Shown: positions 20,297 to 29,736 of the stretch, one piece after another | Position numbering within the stretch: the stretch's first letter is position 1 | Layout: each line of letters opens with the position of its first letter | Assembly (NCBI RefSeq): GCF_900169715.1 | Contig: NZ_LT835158.1 | Coordinates: 1 to 39,040, forward strand | DNA from: Kocuria massiliensis | GTDB taxonomy: Bacteria > Actinomycetota > Actinomycetes > Actinomycetales > Micrococcaceae | Reading direction: 5' to 3' | Length of the DNA: 39,040 nt | Notes under the pieces: model-generated | The model's database searches: none | The model's input: the letters and a program-made list of their open reading frames with translations, nothing else | Told to the model about the DNA's origin: nothing | Position numbers and translations under genes: made by a program

Positions 20297-21889
20297 ATGA
20301 TTCCGAACATCACCAAGGGAAAGAAGATGTACGGTCTCGTGTCCTACTTACTGGGTCCTGGTCAAGCGAATGAACACACGGATCAGCACATCGTTGGCGG
20401 ATCGAGTGCGATACTTTTTGAACACGCTGGCATCGACTTCACGGTCGGAGACACCAAGGCTTCTGTTCGTGAATTGGTCCGAGATCTGGACGCACCCTAC
20501 CGGCTCCTGGAGGAGAAGAAGGATCGCCCGCACGTTTTCCATTGCTCATTGAGTGTGGCCTCCACGGAGGGCGATCTCAGCGATGAGAAGTGGCAATCCA
20601 TCGCCGAATCGTTCGTGACTGAGATGGGGTTCGTCGACGGGACGAAACCCGACTGCGAGTGGGTAGCGATCCGACACGGCAAGTCCAAGAACGAAAACGA
20701 TCACGTCCACGTTGCCGTGAATCTGGTTCGACCTGATGGTACACGCGCGACGACTCACAACGATCAACCACGAGCCCAGCAAGCAGCACGGCGCATTGAA
20801 CGCCAGTACGGGTTGGATGAGCTGAAGACCGACCGCTCCAGGGCAGGATGGAAGCGAGGCGAATGGGAGAAGGCTCAGCGCGAAGGTCGAGACGATCCGG
20901 AGCGTGTTGCACTGCGACGCATGATCCGAAACGCGGCAACCGTAGCCGAGAACGAGGGCGACTTCGTCCGCCGATTGCGCGCGTCCGGTGCGGTCGTCAA
21001 ACCGTATTTTTCAAAAGACGATCGATCCAAAATCGTCGGGTACAAAGCTGGTCTGCGCCCCCGCAAGGGACAGAAGATGATCATGTTTGGCGACAAGAAA
21101 GCCCTCGGCGGAGACCTGCGCCTCGACCAGTTGCGGAATCGATGGGAAGAGACAGAGCAGACCCGTACCGAAGCCGCTGATGAATGGAACGCTGCTTACG
21201 AGGGCAAGGCCACCGTCCACCGAGGTCACAAGGACTGGCGGTTCTACAAGGAGTCATCGAATCAACCTCATCGGGCTCCTAGCTATGACGACATCATTGA
21301 TGCCCTGAAGAACCTGTCGGGGAATAACGATCAACGGGGCTGGGAAGAATCCGCGTCTGACTTCAGCGCCGGATTCAACGAATGGGCTGAACACGAGGAC
21401 GACCCTCGTACCGCACGGAATCTCCGCGAGGTTGCCGATACTTTCGCAGATTCAGCAGGCAATGATACTCGTCCGAGATCATCCGTACCTTCCGTCCAGA
21501 AGCCAAACAGTGGGTACTGGATTTCCATGATGGCGATTGCACGCAATCCGAACGGACGCGCGGCACGCATGGCTATCTTGAAGCAGATGCTGAACACGAC
21601 CGAAGCACTGTTCGATGCAGAGAAGGCACGGGGAGACTACAGACGGGCGAGAAACCTGAACTCCATGGCCAACCATCAGCTGGCGGAGGTGATCAAGCGC
21701 GAGTCCCGTTACGTGAGCAAACTCCAGCCAGCAGGACGTGCAACGGCGTCGCAAGTTGGCTCAGAGGTCACGCAGACGATGAACAACTGGAAGGCCCGTG
21801 GCGGACCTTCGACAGCTCAGGGCGGACCAACACGAGCGCAACGTCCTTGGAACCCTGATCAGTCCCGAGACAACTCACCAGAAAGGTAA
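20297..21889 (+). CDS. Conjugative relaxase, MOBP-type mobilisation nuclease
   Basis: This is a 530-residue protein. The N-terminus reads MIPNITKGKKMYGLVSYLLGPGQANEHTDQHIVGG, as in actinomycete relaxases of the MobA/VirD2 group. The metal-binding HxH lies in NENDHVHVAVNLVRPDG (about residues 136-138), preceded by EWVAIRHGKSK. A basic middle part and a helical C-terminal half follow, ending in a polar tail (RPWNPDQSRDNSPER). The enzyme nicks oriT through a tyrosine and pilots the strand into the secretion channel; Tyr12 or Tyr17 are candidates. The C-terminus lacks the DFPQ module of the other proteins. It is followed 5 bases later by the coiled-coil gene. Confidence 0.93.
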   Translation: MIPNITKGKKMYGLVSYLLGPGQANEHTDQHIVGGSSAILFEHAGIDFTVGDTKASVRELVRDLDAPYRLLEEKKDRPHVFHCSLSVASTEGDLSDEKWQSIAESFVTEMGFVDGTKPDCEWVAIRHGKSKNENDHVHVAVNLVRPDGTRATTHNDQPRAQQAARRIERQYGLDELKTDRSRAGWKRGEWEKAQREGRDDPERVALRRMIRNAATVAENEGDFVRRLRASGAVVKPYFSKDDRSKIVGYKAGLRPRKGQKMIMFGDKKALGGDLRLDQLRNRWEETEQTRTEAADEWNAAYEGKATVHRGHKDWRFYKESSNQPHRAPSYDDIIDALKNLSGNNDQRGWEESASDFSAGFNEWAEHEDDPRTARNLREVADTFADSAGNDTRPRSSVPSVQKPNSGYWISMMAIARNPNGRAARMAILKQMLNTTEALFDAEKARGDYRRARNLNSMANHQLAEVIKRESRYVSKLQPAGRATASQVGSEVTQTMNNWKARGGPSTAQGGPTRAQRPWNPDQSRDNSPER

Positions 21890-21894
21890 CTGTC

Positions 21895-22668
21895 ATGAGT
21901 GAGCACGGAGATGCAGCAGACGATTTCTTCAACGAATCGACGAACGTCGCCATGATGCAGGCTCAACGAATCGTCGAGACCATGTCGCGTCGGATCGAAC
22001 AAGCTCGGCGCGACCGAGAACAACAGGCCAACGAAGCAACTCGTGACACCGAGCAGCAAATTCACGAACGGCGTGATGCAGCCCGGGACCGATACACCAA
22101 GGTCCACCAGTCGCAGTGGTGGGACTCGACGCCCGCCCCAGAGATGGGCCGGACGTTCGAGGAAGCCCTGGCATGGCGGGACCAAGATCCAAAGGCACGT
22201 GTCGCGTGCGAACGGATCGATTCGGAATTGCAAACCCGCTACGGGGTGTCGCTTGCTGATATGGAACGGCGACTCGATCAGATGCGAGCAGATCGTGATC
22301 GCGAGGACTTCCAACGCGACCAGGACCAAGAACGAGGCAATCAGTACGACTCGGAGTCAAGAGAAAAGGAGTCCGAGGCGAACACCTCAGAAAACGACGC
22401 CGACGCCAGCACCAGAGCCACTGAGGCCAAGTCCGACCGGGACCAGGCCGAAACCGCCTGGGATTCCGCTGAATCCCACGAACAGCGTGCCAGCTTCTAC
22501 GACCAGCACTTCGACGCGGAAACCGCCGAGTCGGCCAAGCTCGCTGATCAAGCACAAGCCCATCCTGCACGAGAAGCAACGAAGGATGCACCGGCAACTA
22601 AGAGTAAATCGGCTCGAGGTCAGGCTCAGTCACGATCCAGGGTCAATCGTCAGGAAATCGAACGATAA
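21895..22668 (+). CDS. Long charged coiled-coil protein of the mobilisation operon
   Basis: This 257-residue protein is rich in Glu, Asp, Arg and Gln, with long predicted coiled coil (MMQAQRIVETMSRRIEQARRDREQQ..., MERRLDQMRADRDREDFQRDQ). Only the short middle part, around WWDSTPAPEMGRTFEEALAWRDQDPKARVACERI, looks globular. The C-terminus is Lys/Ser/Arg-rich. AGAAAGG precedes the start. Downstream position after the relaxase and before a strong terminator suggests an accessory transfer role, for example bridging relaxosome and coupling protein; that is inference. Confidence 0.72.
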   Translation: MSEHGDAADDFFNESTNVAMMQAQRIVETMSRRIEQARRDREQQANEATRDTEQQIHERRDAARDRYTKVHQSQWWDSTPAPEMGRTFEEALAWRDQDPKARVACERIDSELQTRYGVSLADMERRLDQMRADRDREDFQRDQDQERGNQYDSESREKESEANTSENDADASTRATEAKSDRDQAETAWDSAESHEQRASFYDQHFDAETAESAKLADQAQAHPAREATKDAPATKSKSARGQAQSRSRVNRQEIER

Positions 22669-22680
22669 ACCAGACACGAG

Positions 22681-22719
22681 GAAGGGGCGGCCACCACTGA
22701 ACGTGGTGGCCGCCCCTTC
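22681..22719. terminator. Bidirectional terminator between convergent operons
   Basis: A perfect 17-bp stem (22681-22697 with 22703-22719, core GGGGCGGCCACCAC, loop TGAAC), flanked by A and T pairs, separates the rightward mobilisation genes from the leftward secretion operon ending at 22731. Confidence 0.88.
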
Positions 22720-22730
22720 ACTGCATCAGA

Positions 22731-23141
22731 TCACTGTGGGTCGAACAGGCCCCTCGGCGCTGGTTCGACGGGGAACGCTGCTTTTCGTGTTCGGTCTTTG
22801 TGTCCCTCGTCGACCGAGCACGCTCGGAAGGGACCGTCACCGGCCATGAGCACACGAAGGTGGTAGTCGGCATGGTCCCGCCACCAGACCGACATGCCTG
22901 TCGAAGGGTCCTGTCGCAGATGTTCCCACGCTCTCCAGATCGCCTCGAGCCGCTGCACAGCTTCCGGGTGCCGCCACCACTGCGGGCACCAGAAGCGAGT
23001 ATTTCCGTCGATGGAGCGGTTGTACGAGGGGATCAGATGTTTCGTCACGAATTCCTCGACATTGGAGAAGAACAGCTCCGGCTGTTCCTCTGACTCCTCG
23101 TCGAGGTCTGGTGCCGAGAACGTTGGTTCTTTGGTGGTCAT
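22731..23141 (-). CDS. DUF4913-type protein, end of the secretion operon
   Basis: This 136-residue protein contains the DUF4913 signature: FFSNVEEFVTKHLIPSYNRSI...RFWCPQWWRHPEAVQRLEAIWRAWEHLRQDPSTGMSVWWRDHADYHLRVLM. The family is common on actinomycete conjugative plasmids beside VirD4-like genes; its function is not established. The start overlaps the coupling-protein stop by ATGA, so the two are co-translated, which suggests a partner or chaperone of VirD4. It has no membrane segment. The acidic N-terminus is followed by the Trp-rich core and a basic end. Confidence 0.85.
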   Translation of the reverse strand: MTTKEPTFSAPDLDEESEEQPELFFSNVEEFVTKHLIPSYNRSIDGNTRFWCPQWWRHPEAVQRLEAIWRAWEHLRQDPSTGMSVWWRDHADYHLRVLMAGDGPFRACSVDEGHKDRTRKAAFPVEPAPRGLFDPQ

Positions 23142-24853
23142 GCGGCCGCCCTCCGTTTCGCCGGATCATACTTTGCCAAGGAGGCTTTGATCTTCTCGGC
23201 GTCCTTGTCTTCGTACCAGGGACAGGTCCGTGTCAGCACTGCTGGAGCACCGGAGGCGAACACAATGGCCCGGCCTCGTTCGAGCGCGGCCAGGTCTGAT
23301 ACGTCCATGGTTCGTTCCTTCTTGTCGTCGTCCCGGCTGGTGCTGGTTCCTTGTTTGGAGGTCGACTTCGAGATCGAGGTATACCGGTAATCGCCGATCA
23401 ACTGGCTTAACTCGCCCAGGAACTCGGCCTCCGATACACCGCCGCCATAGACCTTGACGTTGGCAGCAGACCACAGCTTTCGCATTCCTTCCCGACCCCA
23501 GACTTCAATACCCTGTGACCAGGACTGAAGAATGGTGTCGATGACGATTCCTCGCGACCCGTAGTGGCTGTACAGATTCGGCAATTCTGCCCACCGGCAG
23601 ACGTTTGCGGCCTCATCGAGCATGGCCACCATCGGAGTCGCCAGCCGTCCACCTTCGGAGACCGCCAGCTCCTCAGCGGCCTCGACCGTAGCCACCGTCA
23701 GCGCTGTCACCAGTGGGCCAGCTGTTCCGGCCCCTTCCTTGGACAGCGAGTACAGGGTGTTTCGTCCCCGGACGAATTCATGGGGCTTGAATTCCTTACG
23801 GTGGTCTTGGCCTTGCGGGGTGATCCAGCGAAGCACGGAACGATTCGTCAGGCACGAGGCCATCTGACGTGCTGTTCCGAAGACACCACCGCGTTGTTTG
23901 TCCGGGGAGAGGATGACCCCGTTGACCGACTGTGAGACCTGGATGTAGTCGTTTTCTTTGAGGATCTGGACCGATTCGTCATTGCTTTCTTTGTTCAGCC
24001 ACTCGTAGACCTTGGTGATGGGGTGGTTCTCGAGGGCGGCCGCCAGGAGCAACCCGGCCAGAAGGTCTTTACCGGCAGAGTCAAAGAATGCGTCTGCCTT
24101 GGCGCCGGTGGCTCGGCTGCCTGCCGAGAAGTGGGAGGCCAGATTCTGTGCTTTGACTTCGTCAGTGACATAGGACAACGGATTCCACCACCAGCTCGGG
24201 TCCTCGCCAGAGACCTGCTGTGGGTCGAAGACAAAGACATCCCCGACGTCCTCGCGGACACCACGGGTGCTATCAACGATGTCGCGCTTGTTCGACGTCG
24301 CAAGCACCGCTCCTGGAGCGGCCAGAATTCCCGGAACGGCACGGGAGGTTGTTTTACCAGTTCTTGGTCCCCAAATATCGACGCAGACGTCCTCCCATGA
24401 GGAATACAGCATTCGCCCGGACAGCGTCTTTGCAATGGGAAGACCTGGAGACTCGACGCCCATTCGCTGGGCTTTCTTGCGTGCTTGCTTCTCCATCATG
24501 AACCCGACTTCGCTGTCGTTGCCCATGTGTCGACCAGCGGCGTCGACCTTTCGCCGGTTGGAGTGGGATTTTTTGAATAGCAGCATCCATCCACCAACAA
24601 CGATCCCTGCCAGTAGAAGCAGAGACACGATGGACATGACTGTCGACGAAGTCGTCCACTCATATTTGCCGCTCAGTGTGCCGAAGACGGCACCCAAAGG
24701 CGACGCTTCCGGGATCTCGCGCCCGGTTATGGCCCGTCCGAGCCAATAGCCTGCGTAGATCGTGCCTACGGCCAAGATGAATAGGCCGATCAGGCTCCAC
24801 AGCAGGACCAGCTTGAGAGTATCCGATGATCGCTTAGCAGATGGTGCTCCCAT
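23138..24853 (-). CDS. virD4: Type IV coupling protein (VirD4/TraG family ATPase)
   Basis: This is a 571-residue protein with two N-terminal membrane spans (about residues 14-38 and 70-92), Walker A GPRTGKT (162-168) and Walker B MVAMLDEAANVC (near 410). Typical TraG/VirD4 segments are present: WWWNPLSYV, FFDSAGKDLLAGLLLAAAL, LYSLSKEGAGTAGPLVTAL, and an ILQSWSQG motif. The ATPase forms a membrane hexamer that hands the relaxase-bound strand, and other substrates, to the secretion channel. It would be the expected receptor for C-terminal export signals such as the DFPQ or DPAEDQGL tails. GAGGAGAAA precedes the start; the gene lies 14 bases after the virB4-like gene. Confidence 0.95.
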   Translation of the reverse strand: MGAPSAKRSSDTLKLVLLWSLIGLFILAVGTIYAGYWLGRAITGREIPEASPLGAVFGTLSGKYEWTTSSTVMSIVSLLLLAGIVVGGWMLLFKKSHSNRRKVDAAGRHMGNDSEVGFMMEKQARKKAQRMGVESPGLPIAKTLSGRMLYSSWEDVCVDIWGPRTGKTTSRAVPGILAAPGAVLATSNKRDIVDSTRGVREDVGDVFVFDPQQVSGEDPSWWWNPLSYVTDEVKAQNLASHFSAGSRATGAKADAFFDSAGKDLLAGLLLAAALENHPITKVYEWLNKESNDESVQILKENDYIQVSQSVNGVILSPDKQRGGVFGTARQMASCLTNRSVLRWITPQGQDHRKEFKPHEFVRGRNTLYSLSKEGAGTAGPLVTALTVATVEAAEELAVSEGGRLATPMVAMLDEAANVCRWAELPNLYSHYGSRGIVIDTILQSWSQGIEVWGREGMRKLWSAANVKVYGGGVSEAEFLGELSQLIGDYRYTSISKSTSKQGTSTSRDDDKKERTMDVSDLAALERGRAIVFASGAPAVLTRTCPWYEDKDAEKIKASLAKYDPAKRRAAA

Positions 24854-24867
24854 GAGTTTCTCCTCGC

Positions 24868-26517
24868 CTATTCCTCACCGATCTCGGAATCGAGCACGGC
24901 ATTGGTGACTTCATTCTCTGAATACACCTGGACCTGGGGCTCTGACTCTTCCCACCGTTTGATCGTATTGTTTACGTCCGAGTCGATCTCAACGTCCGTC
25001 AGCTTGACCGTCAGTGGGATACCTGGACGTCCGCCGACCTTGATAAGGAACTTTCCGACCCCAGGAGCCGTACGCGGTCTCTTGATAGCTCGCTTTTTTC
25101 CCGTTCGTTGATCGGTGACGACCTTTTTTCGGTCCTGACGACGACGGACCCGCGACCATGAGCCCGGGTCAGCCCAGGACATCATCGTCTCTTCCTCCGT
25201 CCGAGACATCTTGACCGAGTCGGACAGCTTCTGCATCTCGGCACGAGGCAGAGCGCCTGTCACCACACATCCAGCACGTTCGATGAAACCCTTTGCTGCC
25301 TTAATTTCCTCTTCGGTCGGCAACGCTTCCAAGTCTGAAACCGTATGAGTGATCATCGCTTGCCCTACGCCTTCAAGGCGGTTCATCCGGGTCAAGTGGT
25401 CGATACGATCCACCATCTCGGGGCCGGAACGCAGAGCTCTCCAGAGCTCGTCCAGGACGATGAAATAGTGCCGATTGGGGATGCGTCCCAAATCGGCCAG
25501 CACCCCAGCCAAATTCACCGACGCGAACGTCGTGGACCAGCACGCCAGCAAAGCGCCGGCCTGTACATCCTTCTTCGAGTCGCGAATGCCCGAAGTATCA
25601 AACACCGCTGGACGATCCATCGAAAGCTTGGCTGTTGTCTTCTCGGAAAACATTTTTCCAAATCGACCAGAGCCGTTCAGTGACTGCAACGATTGAAGCA
25701 GGCTGTCTGTACGGTCCTTGTACATCTCTTCACTACCACGATCCATCACGACTTCACTCAGCGCAGCCGGACGTGAGTTGATCAGGTCGATTAGATCACC
25801 GATGACCGGTACGCCCTCGAAAGTATCCTCAAGCAGAGCCACACCACGGTCGAGGACGTTGTACTCGTTCTCCGTAACCTTGCCCTTACGCAGAATAGAA
25901 ATCAGTGCGGCACACAGCTCGACTTTGCGCTGATGTGCATCGACCAGCAGCTCTTCACGCTGCTTCTCCGGCAGATCAGGCAACACTTCCGTGAGTTCGC
26001 CCGGGTCGAGTATATTCAGGTGGCCCTTTCCTGGAGCCAGCTCGATGACCTCCCCGCCCATTTCCCGTGCCAAGTCGACGTAGTCGGGACGCAGGTCGCC
26101 GGGAACCAGCGGAATGATGCCTCGCCCGTTCATTCCCAGCAGCATGTGCCGGATGTATGTCGACTTTCCGTAGCCGGGAAGAGCCAAGGCGAACATCGAG
26201 GGGTTCGTGATGATTCCGGCTTCAAACCACGCAATCGGGTCGAACCCAATCGGTGCCCCATTGGTGATGCACGGTCCCATCGGCGCTCCCTCAATAGGCA
26301 GTGAAGACCCTGAGATCCATGGCCACAGACCGCAGCACTGCATGGATGATGAACGCCACTCACGGGGAACAGTCGTCAATCCTGACCATCCACCGCCAGA
26401 AACATAGTGCCCGCGTCGGTTCGCAGCAGGAACGAAACTCTCACCTCGCGCTGGACGCTGCTCCGCTTCTCCCTGCTCGGGCTTCCTTGTCTTTGTGAAT
26501 GGAATCTTCATTTTCAT
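24868..26517 (-). CDS. virB4: VirB4-like conjugation ATPase
   Basis: This is a 549-residue cytoplasmic ATPase. Walker A is ALPGYGKSTYIR (about 112-123) and Walker B is HYFIVLDELWRAL (about 360), followed by the VirB4/TraC-like DHLTRMNRLEGVGQAMITHT and a basic C-terminus (RRRQDRKKVVTDQRTGKKRAIKRPR). It lacks the long N-terminal domain of classical VirB4. That part is supplied by the SCO6880-type protein upstream, whose stop overlaps this start by one base (TAATG at 26519-26515). It powers channel assembly and transfer. ATG 26517 is chosen for that overlap; an open frame extends further upstream inside the neighbour. Confidence 0.92.
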   Translation of the reverse strand: MKMKIPFTKTRKPEQGEAEQRPARGESFVPAANRRGHYVSGGGWSGLTTVPREWRSSSMQCCGLWPWISGSSLPIEGAPMGPCITNGAPIGFDPIAWFEAGIITNPSMFALALPGYGKSTYIRHMLLGMNGRGIIPLVPGDLRPDYVDLAREMGGEVIELAPGKGHLNILDPGELTEVLPDLPEKQREELLVDAHQRKVELCAALISILRKGKVTENEYNVLDRGVALLEDTFEGVPVIGDLIDLINSRPAALSEVVMDRGSEEMYKDRTDSLLQSLQSLNGSGRFGKMFSEKTTAKLSMDRPAVFDTSGIRDSKKDVQAGALLACWSTTFASVNLAGVLADLGRIPNRHYFIVLDELWRALRSGPEMVDRIDHLTRMNRLEGVGQAMITHTVSDLEALPTEEEIKAAKGFIERAGCVVTGALPRAEMQKLSDSVKMSRTEEETMMSWADPGSWSRVRRRQDRKKVVTDQRTGKKRAIKRPRTAPGVGKFLIKVGGRPGIPLTVKLTDVEIDSDVNNTIKRWEESEPQVQVYSENEVTNAVLDSEIGEE

Positions 26518-28016
26518 TACACCGCCACTCGCGCTGTCTGGGGGAACAAAGTGTGTCTGGGAAGCATCACGCCTAGGGGAAGCGTTGCTGCGAAGGCGGC
26601 ATCGTGCCACCCGTAGCACGGGCGCAACAGCAACCGTGCTGAGGGACCCATGTCATGCTCCATAGCGGCCACGGCGTCTTCCAGGTCTTCCTTCTCCGAG
26701 ACGGTGATTGAGGAAATCAAACCGAAGTAGAGCAACCCTGCCCCCTTTGATTCTTCATTCGCGGTCGCTTGAGCAGCACGCAAATCATCTGCCGCACGGG
26801 CTTTGCCACTGGATGCCCTGACCTGGGCCTGGTTCTTATCGCGCTCGACGACCGCGGCAGTTTGTCCGGCGTCGATGGGCCGATAAAGCATCGTCACTCG
26901 CTTGCGATCAATGCCAGGATGTGGCGCGACCAGAGCAGAGAGCACGTTCGAGGTTGCCTGTCCTCGAGGGGCTTCGACCATCGACCAGCACCGAGAGATT
27001 CCTGAATCGTGTCGAAGCGTCTCCCACTCGGATTCCTGCATGGAGGGGCCGACGTCTTCCCAATTCAGCTCGACGGGTTCTTCGGCGTACATGGCGTTCT
27101 CGAACAGCCGTGCTGATTTCGGGTCGTAGGCGATGCGCACGGTCTCGGCGATTTCTTCGGGGGTCATCGGTGTTGCCACACCGGCCCCGGTCGATTCCAA
27201 CCGCGCACAATATGCAGGGACTTTGCTCGATATGTCCCGAACGACCTCTTCGGTCTTGCGCTTGCGCATTCCTGGGCGAGGTGCTGCTGCAAATGTCAGC
27301 GTGACCCAGCACCGGATGTCGGCCATGCCTGAAGGGTAAGAGACGCTGGCCTGCTCGAGCATCATGCGAGCCATCGGCGACGCCGTATCCGAGACCGAGT
27401 GCTCGATTTCCTGGCGCAGCTGGTGCCCCGAGCCAGGAGAAGTCTCAACCGTGGCCGAGCACCCAATGAGCCCTGTTTCCCTGCCCAATGAGCTCAGGAA
27501 TCCGCCCCAATTGGCTACCCACTGGTCGACGGATTCCTGGTCGACCAACGCGGCCCCGTCCGGCTCGACTGCGATGGCAATCGAGTACGTTGAGGTCGAT
27601 TTGATGTGAACGATGCCGAAGGGCCGGTCCAGCGCGTCGGATGCATGGATCTCACTGGTTGCCGCGACTCCGGGAATTGAATAGTTGGGTTTCCCGGTCG
27701 CCGAGAGTGGCCCGGACCGGTACCTGTTCCGTTTCAAGCGTTTGTTGAACATGAAAATTCGCCTTTCGATGAACCGCGTTGAAATACTGACGCCGTATTT
27801 GTCAGTAATCGACATCAACACCACGAACAACATCCCGACCACGAAGGTCAGAACCGCCAGCACATAGACGTGGGCCAGCAACAAGAAGATCGTGGTGAGA
27901 ATGACCGCGAAGAACAGCAGTGTCGCAGCGACGGACAGCGGTCCGAGACCAGCCCTTGCTGGAACTCGCCAATTTCCGTATGTCGGTTCCGTGTATTCCG
28001 TATCAGCGGCTGCCAC
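26517..28016 (-). CDS. SCO6880-type protein (VirB3 plus VirB4 N-terminal domain)
   Basis: This 499-residue protein starts at GTG 28016 with GGAGG upstream and overlaps the VirB6-like gene by 14 bases. Two hydrophobic helices near the N-terminus (about residues 25-70, PLSVAATLLFFAVILTTIFLLLAHVYVLAVLTFVVGMLFVVLM) resemble VirB3/PrgI. A soluble region without an ATP-binding loop follows (ASDALDRPFGIVHIKSTSTYSIAIAVEPDG... and VTMLYRPIDAGQTAAVVERDKNQAQVR). This is the layout of the actinomycete SCO6880 family, always found with a short VirB4-like ATPase. It anchors that ATPase to the membrane channel. Confidence 0.9.
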   Translation of the reverse strand: MAAADTEYTEPTYGNWRVPARAGLGPLSVAATLLFFAVILTTIFLLLAHVYVLAVLTFVVGMLFVVLMSITDKYGVSISTRFIERRIFMFNKRLKRNRYRSGPLSATGKPNYSIPGVAATSEIHASDALDRPFGIVHIKSTSTYSIAIAVEPDGAALVDQESVDQWVANWGGFLSSLGRETGLIGCSATVETSPGSGHQLRQEIEHSVSDTASPMARMMLEQASVSYPSGMADIRCWVTLTFAAAPRPGMRKRKTEEVVRDISSKVPAYCARLESTGAGVATPMTPEEIAETVRIAYDPKSARLFENAMYAEEPVELNWEDVGPSMQESEWETLRHDSGISRCWSMVEAPRGQATSNVLSALVAPHPGIDRKRVTMLYRPIDAGQTAAVVERDKNQAQVRASSGKARAADDLRAAQATANEESKGAGLLYFGLISSITVSEKEDLEDAVAAMEHDMGPSARLLLRPCYGWHDAAFAATLPLGVMLPRHTLFPQTARVAV

Positions 28017-29733
28017 TTGGACCCTCCTCCGGGTTAATTTCGCTGTTCACTTGATCGTTGAACTGCCGGCCGGCTTGATATCCCTTCCGACCACCTTGAC
28101 CTGCGGCTCGTCCCGCACTTTTCATACGGCTAGCCGCCGTTGATCCTGCACCGGATGGTGACGGACCAGAGGACACGGACGATGATGGTCTCCGTGAACC
28201 TGAATCGGACGGCTCCTGGGTCGCACCCTCAGCCGCTCGGGTCGAGCGCTGAGCTCCGCTGGGAGACTGCCCAGCCTCCGAGGAACTAGTCGCCTGACTC
28301 GACCCGGTTTCAGAGGCTTTGCCTGTTGATGCTGGGCCTCGGGCATTCTGACCTGATCCCGATGATCCGCTAGCAGAGGCACCCGAGGGACGAGTCTCCG
28401 AGGAGCCAGCACTGGAATCTGTGCCCTTGGTAGCCGAACCACTAGATGACTGCGAAGCCTCGGCTGCACTGCTGCTTCCTGTCGGTGACTCAGTTTGGGA
28501 CGAGACAGCTTCCTGTCCCTTGCTGACCGCGGCCTTTCCAGCTTCTGCTGTCTTTGCCGCAGCCATCGTCCCGGCGCCTCCAATGGCACCAGCTGCCGAA
28601 GAGGAAGTTCCTGCACTGGCGACACCTCCACCTGGTGAACCACCACCTGGTCCCGACGGTGCTTTCTGCGCACCTCGGGGTGCATCGGAGGGTCCGCTTT
28701 GGCTCTTCGAACCGGCTGTATTGGAACCGGAGGGGCTGGCACCTGGGGTGCCTGCACTTTTGCTTCCGGCTCGACCGATATTCGCTGCACCCGAAGCCAG
28801 CGCGCCACCGGCAGCACCGGCGAACATCGCGCCGCCACCGGAACCGGCAGCAGCTGAGACCGCTGGGACGGCGAACTTCATCAACGCGGGAAGAGCCAAG
28901 ATGGCCATGACCATCAAGGTCAATCCTGTGATCGAATCCAGGAACGCAGCGGCTCCGCCTTCGGCTCCTGATTTACCTGTGAACGCACTTCCGGTCAGTT
29001 TGAACGCCGCCGCATAGATCAGCCCCGCCACCGGTTTGTAGAGGATGAAAGCGATCAGCCAATTCAAATGTTGCTTGGACATCTGCGATCCGAACGGGGT
29101 GTTGGTCGCGGAGAACGAGACAATCAATGTTCCGGTCAGGATCACGATCAGCGCCCCGCGCAGAATAATCAGCGCGACCTGAATCGCGGCTCCGATCAGT
29201 GTGATCAGTCCGAAGACAATCATGATGATTGCGGAGGCTTCGGCGCCACCCCCGGCTTCCCCGCCAGGGAAGATCATCGTTTGCATGGCCTTGCCGAAGT
29301 CTTGTCCATCTCCGAGTGCCTGATCGATGAACCATTGGCCGGTGCTGTCGGCAAATTCCACGCAGATGACGATGAAACCGATACCGGCCCCGGAGACCAA
29401 GGCCAGGGTCAGGAGTGATTTCGTCAGTTCTTTCAGCGGTTCAGCTCGTCGGGTCCAGACCATCTGCCCTGCCGCGTAGATGACGGAGAACACCGCCAAT
29501 AGCCCCACGAACCAGGACAGGTGAGAAGACATGAACGAGATGACGTCAGACTGTTGGGTTGCCCCGGTGTTCTGGTCGAAGGTTCCCAACGATGGAGTCG
29601 GGACCTTCATCCAGAACGTCGACAGTGCCGTAATGGCATCTCCGACGCCTTTGCTGATCTGTTCCTGCCACTGACCGATGATTCCGTCAGCGGTTTCCTC
29701 GACTTTGCACGAGACTTGCCACGGCCAGCACAT
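28003..29733 (-). CDS. VirB6/TrbL-like channel protein with long Ser/Gly-rich tail
   Basis: This is a 576-residue protein. The N-terminal 300 residues contain several membrane spans (near 72-90, 108-128, 165-215, 222-245 and 270-292). Short motifs are seen in VirB6-like proteins of actinomycetes: MCWPWQVSCKVEE at the start, AAGQMVWTRRAEPL, LKELTKSLLTLALVSG. The last 270 residues are a low-complexity Ser/Gly/Ala/Thr/Pro region ending in a short basic helix, QFNDQVNSEINPEEGPSGSR. VirB6 forms the inner part of the channel. The tail probably lies in the cytoplasm or wall and is typical of this family in Gram-positive systems. Confidence 0.88.
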   Translation of the reverse strand: MCWPWQVSCKVEETADGIIGQWQEQISKGVGDAITALSTFWMKVPTPSLGTFDQNTGATQQSDVISFMSSHLSWFVGLLAVFSVIYAAGQMVWTRRAEPLKELTKSLLTLALVSGAGIGFIVICVEFADSTGQWFIDQALGDGQDFGKAMQTMIFPGGEAGGGAEASAIIMIVFGLITLIGAAIQVALIILRGALIVILTGTLIVSFSATNTPFGSQMSKQHLNWLIAFILYKPVAGLIYAAAFKLTGSAFTGKSGAEGGAAAFLDSITGLTLMVMAILALPALMKFAVPAVSAAAGSGGGAMFAGAAGGALASGAANIGRAGSKSAGTPGASPSGSNTAGSKSQSGPSDAPRGAQKAPSGPGGGSPGGGVASAGTSSSAAGAIGGAGTMAAAKTAEAGKAAVSKGQEAVSSQTESPTGSSSAAEASQSSSGSATKGTDSSAGSSETRPSGASASGSSGSGQNARGPASTGKASETGSSQATSSSEAGQSPSGAQRSTRAAEGATQEPSDSGSRRPSSSVSSGPSPSGAGSTAASRMKSAGRAAGQGGRKGYQAGRQFNDQVNSEINPEEGPSGSR

Positions 29734-29736
29734 GGT

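Noticed and set aside
28122-28838. Minus-strand frame of 238 codons over the VirB6-like tail
   Set aside because: It is another frame of the Ser/Gly-rich tail and reads as Arg/Pro/Val-rich noise.
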